Shown in pieces: positions 5,020-8,697 of a stretch of DNA of 8,697 nucleotides. The first letter of the stretch is position 1; each line of letters starts with the position of its first letter. The DNA is from Rhodothermales bacterium (GTDB taxonomy: Bacteria > Bacteroidota > Rhodothermia > Rhodothermales > UBA10348), in contig JABDJZ010000244.1 of the NCBI GenBank assembly GCA_013003255.1, positions 1 to 8,697 on the forward strand. The letters run 5' to 3'. The position numbers were made by a program, and so were the translations under genes. The notes under the pieces are model-generated. The model was given only the letters and a program-made list of their open reading frames with translations. It did not search any database and was not told the DNA's origin.

Positions 5020-5952
5020 GTGTCGCGGGTACCCCTGATAGCGGGCCCAACGGCGGTTGGTAAGTCCGCCGTGGCCGTGGCCATTGCCCTAAAGCAGTCA
5101 GCCGAAATCGTCTCCTGCGACAGCCGGCAGCTATACCGGGAAATGGACGTCGGGACCGCGAAGCCCACACCCAATGAGCTCGCCGCAGTACCACACCACT
5201 TTATCGATGAGGCCACCATCGAGGACCCGTGGTCGGCCGGGCGCTTTGCCCGGGCCGCGGAGCAGCGTATCACGGAGATTCTGGGCCGAGGGGCACTTCC
5301 CGTGGTCGTCGGTGGATCGACCCTCTACATTCAGGCGCTGGTCGATGGCCTTGCGGACATTCCTCCCACGGATCCGGCCATCCGTCAAGCACTGAACGAC
5401 AAGCTGGCGACCGTGGGTTCGGCTGTACTCTATGAGGCGCTCGTCCGTGTGGACCCGGACTTCGCGTCCACGCTGGACGCCACCAAGAGCCAGCGCATTC
5501 TCCGAGGCCTGGAAGTCTACGCGTCGACGGGTCAACCGCTGTCCAGCTTCTTTGCCAATGTCCCGCCTCCCTCCCACCGCTACCTTGTGGTGGTCCTGGA
5601 CATGGATCGCGAGCGACTCTACGGTCGGATCGATAACCGTGTTGATCGGATGATGGAGAATGGGCTTCTGGCAGAGGTGCATGCGCTCATGCAGGCCGGG
5701 CACGACCCCGGAGAAAACCCGCTGCGAACCATCGGATACTCGGAGTTGGCACCGGTCATTCGGGGCGAATCTGAGCTGGACGATGCCGTGGCCCTCATCA
5801 AGCGAAACTCGCGACGGTATGCCAAGCGGCAACTGACGTGGTTGCGCCGGCGGTCGGACGCCGTCTGGATCACTGTGAATCCGGAGGAAGACGCAGAACC
5901 CGTAGTCGAACGGATACTGAGTGAGCTTAAGACGCCTTCGGAGACAGCCTGA
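5020..5952 (+). CDS. miaA: tRNA dimethylallyltransferase MiaA
   Basis: MiaA transfers a dimethylallyl group from DMAPP to N6 of A37 in tRNAs that read UNN codons, giving i6A. This is a 310-residue protein of normal length. The Walker-type P-loop GPTAVGKS is at 9-16. It is followed by EIVSCDSRQLYREMDVGTAKPT (29-50), which carries the conserved D-S-x-Q-x-Y motif, then PHHFID at 57-62 and the GGSTLYIQALVDG segment that helps form the substrate channel. The C-terminal IKRNSRRYAKRQLTWLRR motif is typical for tRNA contact. The start is GTG 5020, two bases after the rhodanese stop, and no better start gives a complete P-loop region. Its last 26 bases overlap the 3' end of the convergent glycosyltransferase gene. 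This is the most confidently named gene in the window. Confidence 0.97.
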   Translation: MSRVPLIAGPTAVGKSAVAVAIALKQSAEIVSCDSRQLYREMDVGTAKPTPNELAAVPHHFIDEATIEDPWSAGRFARAAEQRITEILGRGALPVVVGGSTLYIQALVDGLADIPPTDPAIRQALNDKLATVGSAVLYEALVRVDPDFASTLDATKSQRILRGLEVYASTGQPLSSFFANVPPPSHRYLVVVLDMDRERLYGRIDNRVDRMMENGLLAEVHALMQAGHDPGENPLRTIGYSELAPVIRGESELDDAVALIKRNSRRYAKRQLTWLRRRSDAVWITVNPEEDAEPVVERILSELKTPSETA

Positions 5953-7747
5953 ACAAGTGCTTGCGGTGCAGGACGTTGTACCGTATCGACTCAGCAGTAA
6001 TCTGGTAGCCTGCCCGCTCAAAGCGCCGCCGCCACTCTTCCGCAGTGGCGAATGAGGGACGCGACGCGTCCACCGCGGGAGGCCAGGTCCGCAGGCCATT
6101 CACAAGTGGATCCAGCACCTGGAGGGCCCATGCTGACACCCGGTCCTCTATGACACTTTCGAGAACCACGACGTCTCCGGATACGGTGCGGCGCATTTCG
6201 CGAAGAAGGCCTTCGGGGTCCTTGGCGTGATGGAGGCTGAAGATGGCGTATCCGGCGGCGAAGGCGTCTTTCTCAAAGGGAAGCGTCATCCCGTCATAGA
6301 CGGTGAATGAGACGTCGGTCCGGTTGAGGTCGGCCACCTCGGCCACAGTCACCTGCGCCCCTATGGACTCCTGCAGGCGCCGCGCTACGTAGCCTTCACC
6401 TCCGCCCAGATCCAGGATGGACTCCAGTCCATCCGGCAAGAAGCCGCTCACCCAGGAGGACTTCCACGCAGCGCGCCTCTCCAACGCCTGGCGAATCAGG
6501 ACGGGCCAGGCGGTCAACAGCCCCAGGACAGCGAAACCAAGCCAACCCAGGATGACAAACCACCAGTAGGGCCCATCGACATAGAGCAGGTAGGTGCCGA
6601 TGGACAGTAGCCCCAGCCACTGCCAGCCCCAGGCGGGACGGTCCCGCAGCGCGGCCAGCACGAGGATGGGGTAGACATACCACGGGTGGACGGTGGTCGC
6701 GGTCACCAGATAGAGCCCCAGAATCCAGAACAGGATATCGGCTGGATCCGGTGCACGCTTCCGGAAGGCCCGGACCCACACGCCGGCCACTCCCAGGAAG
6801 AAGAGCCATCGGAGTGCGGGACCGAGTTGCTTGCTCCAATCCTGCCCCGTGAACACCTCAAACAGCTTCTTCAGGCCGTAGTAGGGGCCCGCGTTGAACT
6901 CGAAGTATCGGACGTATAGATCGAGGGATTGCCGGACGTTTTCGAGGACCCACGGAGCCGCGAAGGGCAGGCTCAGGACGATTCCCACTGCGACTCCGGT
7001 CGCCACGGCCCGAGGCTTGCGTAGATAGGCTGGCAGGACCAGCAGGGGCCAGATCTTGACGTGTGCTGCTACCGCCATCAGTGCCGCGGTGACATTCCAA
7101 CGCTGCTTGCGTGCGAAATGCACGGCCAGCACCAATGGCACCATGAGCAGTACGTCGGTGTGGGCTTGTCCTGCCCCGGCAATGATGACCAGCGGGTGCC
7201 AGGCGTAGAGAAGCAGGGCCTCGCGTGACACCATGCGGGCTAACCACGCCATCCCAGCCAACTCGAGGAGGAGCAGCAACAGCTTCCAGACGCGGTAGAA
7301 GCCACCGAAGTCCCCACCTCCTCCCCACCAGGCCAACGCAAAGGCGGCCTGCGACACCGGCGGATACACGGAGTGGAACGCTGCCGAATTCAGCTGCCCG
7401 AAGAATTCCGAGTCGTGAAAGGAGGCCAGCGTCGAATCGGCGGGGACGAACTCGTACGGATTGCCCCCCTCCGTGACCAGCTGGCCATCCCAGGCGTACC
7501 GGAACGCGTCGTCAGAGAGAATGGGTGGCACGGGTATCCAGGCAACGCGGACCACGACTGCCACTGCAAGAATCACCCAGTAACCCGGAGCGCCGCTCAG
7601 ACGGATCCAGGCAAGCAGACCACCAGCAGCCAACAGGCTCGCCACCATCGGGACCCAGGTTGCCCGATCCATGGAGGCCCATGCCGCGCCGAGCAGGAGA
7701 ACGACGTAGACGGTACAGGCAACCCCGAGCAAGCGGGGGCGCGTCAC
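5927..7747 (-). CDS. Polytopic glycosyltransferase fused to a SAM-dependent methyltransferase
   Basis: A 606-residue two-part membrane protein. Residues 1 to about 415 contain a dozen or so hydrophobic segments and resemble polyprenol-phosphate-sugar-dependent GT-C enzymes. An acidic loop motif, SDDAFRYAWDGQ (78-89), follows the early membrane segments, with GGNPYEF at 94-100, SVYPPVSQ at 126-133 and GAGQAHTDVLLMV at 191-203; mannosyltransferase-like relatives carry similar signatures. Residues about 438-600 form a class I methyltransferase with SAM motif ILDLGGGEGYVARRL (444-458), an acidic strand end near AEVADL (469-474) and FSLHHAKDPEGLLREMRR (503-520), as in the Methyltransf_11 family. 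GTG start 7747 shares GTGA with the stop of the upstream ATPase gene. I infer lipid-linked glycan assembly at the inner membrane, with methylation of the same or a related product by the tethered domain. Donor, acceptor and methyl target are unknown. Confidence 0.85.
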   Translation of the reverse strand: MTRPRLLGVACTVYVVLLLGAAWASMDRATWVPMVASLLAAGGLLAWIRLSGAPGYWVILAVAVVVRVAWIPVPPILSDDAFRYAWDGQLVTEGGNPYEFVPADSTLASFHDSEFFGQLNSAAFHSVYPPVSQAAFALAWWGGGGDFGGFYRVWKLLLLLLELAGMAWLARMVSREALLLYAWHPLVIIAGAGQAHTDVLLMVPLVLAVHFARKQRWNVTAALMAVAAHVKIWPLLVLPAYLRKPRAVATGVAVGIVLSLPFAAPWVLENVRQSLDLYVRYFEFNAGPYYGLKKLFEVFTGQDWSKQLGPALRWLFFLGVAGVWVRAFRKRAPDPADILFWILGLYLVTATTVHPWYVYPILVLAALRDRPAWGWQWLGLLSIGTYLLYVDGPYWWFVILGWLGFAVLGLLTAWPVLIRQALERRAAWKSSWVSGFLPDGLESILDLGGGEGYVARRLQESIGAQVTVAEVADLNRTDVSFTVYDGMTLPFEKDAFAAGYAIFSLHHAKDPEGLLREMRRTVSGDVVVLESVIEDRVSAWALQVLDPLVNGLRTWPPAVDASRPSFATAEEWRRRFERAGYQITAESIRYNVLHRKHLFRLSPKAS

Positions 7748-8151
7748 GACCCCGTCTTGAACCGCATCACGACCCGGCGACCGTCCGCCTGGTATTCCAC
7801 TTCGTCCGCAATCTCTTCGATCAGGTACACGCCGCGACCTCCACCGGCCAGCAGGTTCTCCTCTGCCAACGGATCCGGTACCGCAGATGGCGAGAAGCCT
7901 TCGCCCTCATCCTCTACCGAGATCTCGACGACATTCTCCGTGGCCTCGTAGTGCACGTGTACCCACTTGTCGGCATCCATGGCGTTGCCGTGCTCAATGG
8001 CATTCGTCACGGCTTCTGTGGTGACCAGCACAATGTTGTACGCCAGATCATCATCAAGTCCGAGCGGCATCAGAAACTGATCCGTTTCCTCCACGATGCG
8101 ATCCATGTGTTCCAGCGAACTTTCCAGCTTGAGCTGACGATGAAGCCGCAT
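7744..8151 (-). CDS. RsbW/SpoIIAB-like ATP-binding regulatory protein
   Basis: This 135-residue protein is almost exactly one GHKL ATPase domain of the HATPase_c_2 type found in anti-sigma and partner-switching serine kinases. The N-box is EAVTNAIEHGN (46-56) with E46 and N50. The G1 motif is DEGEGFSP (81-88), and the G2 region is GGGRGVYLIEEIAD (103-116), so the nucleotide pocket looks intact. There is no receiver, HisKA or membrane segment. By family precedent it would bind and phosphorylate a STAS antagonist and/or sequester a sigma factor, but neither partner is in the window. The start is ATG 8151, 32 bases after the upstream glycosyltransferase stop. Its TGA overlaps the next start by 4 bases, indicating translational coupling to the glycosyltransferase-methyltransferase gene. 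The family assignment is firm, while the target is unknown. Confidence 0.9.
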   Translation of the reverse strand: MRLHRQLKLESSLEHMDRIVEETDQFLMPLGLDDDLAYNIVLVTTEAVTNAIEHGNAMDADKWVHVHYEATENVVEISVEDEGEGFSPSAVPDPLAEENLLAGGGRGVYLIEEIADEVEYQADGRRVVMRFKTGS

Positions 8152-8183
8152 CGATTGTCGGGCAGGTTTGATGAGCGACGAAC

Positions 8184-8697
8184 TTATGAAGTAGCGCGGT
8201 CGAGAACACCCGCAAGTTGTCCTGCGAGGGCCCTCCGATCATGCGCCGCCACGGTTTCCGGGTTCGGGACCGGCAGATTTCCCCGATCCCGGAGGTCCAC
8301 GATGCGCGAGAGCGTTTCGGCCAGCCCACTGACATCCCCGGGATGTACCGTCCAGGACGCGCCGTAGGCCTCGAGGCTCTGCTTGGCCGCGCCCTCGGGG
8401 ACGATGCCCAGGATGGGTTTCGCCGCACCCATGTAGGCAAACAGTTTGCCCGTGGAAATGCTCTCTTGGCCCGGGCCGTCACCGACAGTCACCCACGCAA
8501 TGTCCGCGTCCATCACGCGCCGCATCGCTTCTCTGTGCCGCTGGTAGGGCATCACCTGGACAACAGAACCCAAACCCAGCGCCTCAACCAGTTCATGCGC
8601 GCCGGAAGGGAAGATGCCAACGAACGTGGCATTGAGACGTGACTTCAGCTCCGGGCGACGCGACAGCAGTTCGGCAAGACCCCGTAGAAAGGGCTCC
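8184..8697 (-). CDS. GT4-like glycosyltransferase, N-terminus beyond the window
   Basis: The frame is open from the TAA at 8184-8186 to the right edge, so only the C-terminal 171 residues are present. They form the second Rossmann half of a GT-B enzyme. It begins with a helix and strand (FLRGLAELLSRRPELKSRL, then NATFVGIFP). These are followed by LGLGSVVQVMPYQRHREAMRRVMDADI, in which a helix precedes a strand, and then by the nucleotide-sugar signature ESISTGKLFAYMGAAKPIL. That E-x-S-x-S-x-K-x-x-x-Y-M-x-x-x-K-P-I-L pattern is typical of family GT4-like retaining transferases. The region up to the C-terminus (VHPGDVSGLAETLSRI) is also normal for the fold. It is the first gene of the visible minus-strand cluster and probably shares a transcript with the ATPase and the fused glycosyltransferase. 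The sugar and acceptor cannot be told. Confidence 0.88.
   Translation of the reverse strand, partial: EPFLRGLAELLSRRPELKSRLNATFVGIFPSGAHELVEALGLGSVVQVMPYQRHREAMRRVMDADIAWVTVGDGPGQESISTGKLFAYMGAAKPILGIVPEGAAKQSLEAYGASWTVHPGDVSGLAETLSRIVDLRDRGNLPVPNPETVAAHDRRALAGQLAGVLDRATS

Noticed and set aside
5131..6099. Long open frame on the minus strand (322 codons) opposite miaA
   Set aside because: It lies antisense to the unmistakable MiaA protein and runs into the glycosyltransferase gene; its translation is Arg/Gly/His-rich with no domain, as expected for a shadow frame in GC-rich DNA.
7525..8367. Long open frame on the plus strand (280 codons)
   Set aside because: It is antisense to the ATPase and glycosyltransferase genes, has no recognisable motif, and its Arg/Pro/Ser-rich composition fits a shadow frame.
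1..8697. tRNA, rRNA, CRISPR array, insertion sequence or riboswitch
   Set aside because: Reading both strands I saw no cloverleaf with T-loop consensus, no regularly spaced repeats, no transposase and no recognisable riboswitch core; coding genes fill nearly all the sequence, and no gap exceeds about 140 bases.

Overview
The window is GC-rich bacterial chromosome, densely packed, with protein-coding genes on both strands and no rRNA, tRNA or CRISPR array that I can recognise. Several features suggest a member of the Bacteroidota/Rhodothermota side of the tree: high GC, generally weak Shine-Dalgarno sequences, secreted HEAT-repeat proteins, and a WC-x-D thioredoxin-like protein. This is a tentative inference from gene style, not a taxonomic proof.

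Layout, left to right. (1) At 3-1483 (+) lie two translationally coupled HEAT-repeat genes that look like diverged paralogues. The second has a signal peptide and an in-frame 18-bp tandem duplication. (2) A two-CBS-domain protein (1499-1942, -) is transcribed divergently from a thioredoxin-like protein with a single cysteine (2083-2715, +). An AT-rich 140-bp region with a perfect 10-bp palindrome separates them. (3) A tandemly duplicated TerB-like protein (2787-3590, +) stands alone. (4) A Xer-type tyrosine recombinase (3693-4622, +) is followed by a single-domain rhodanese (4634-5017) and the tRNA dimethylallyltransferase MiaA (5020-5952), closely spaced and probably co-transcribed. (5) On the minus strand, reading right to left, come a glycosyltransferase that runs off the window edge (8184-8697), an RsbW/SpoIIAB-like ATPase-domain protein (7744-8151), and a fused polytopic glycosyltransferase plus SAM-methyltransferase (5927-7747). 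This last gene converges on miaA and overlaps it by 26 bp.

The most notable item is not a gene. Immediately upstream of the recombinase start codon, at 3664-3691, is a 28-bp sequence with the geometry of a Xer recombination (dif) site: an 11-bp left arm ending CATAA, a 6-bp centre, and an 11-bp right arm beginning TTATGTT. The arms are inverted repeats at 10 of 11 positions, and the right arm matches the Escherichia coli dif XerD arm at 9 of 11 positions. The site ends one base before the recombinase ATG. The gene and its likely target therefore form a compact module in which recombinase binding would also cover its own promoter and start region. It may be the chromosome-dimer resolution locus or a mobile/plasmid-type Xer module; the window alone cannot decide.

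The minus-strand cluster is the second point of interest. It joins two glycosyltransferases, one fused to a methyltransferase, with a partner-switching-type ATPase whose stop codon overlaps the next start. This suggests a regulated envelope glycan or glycolipid pathway.
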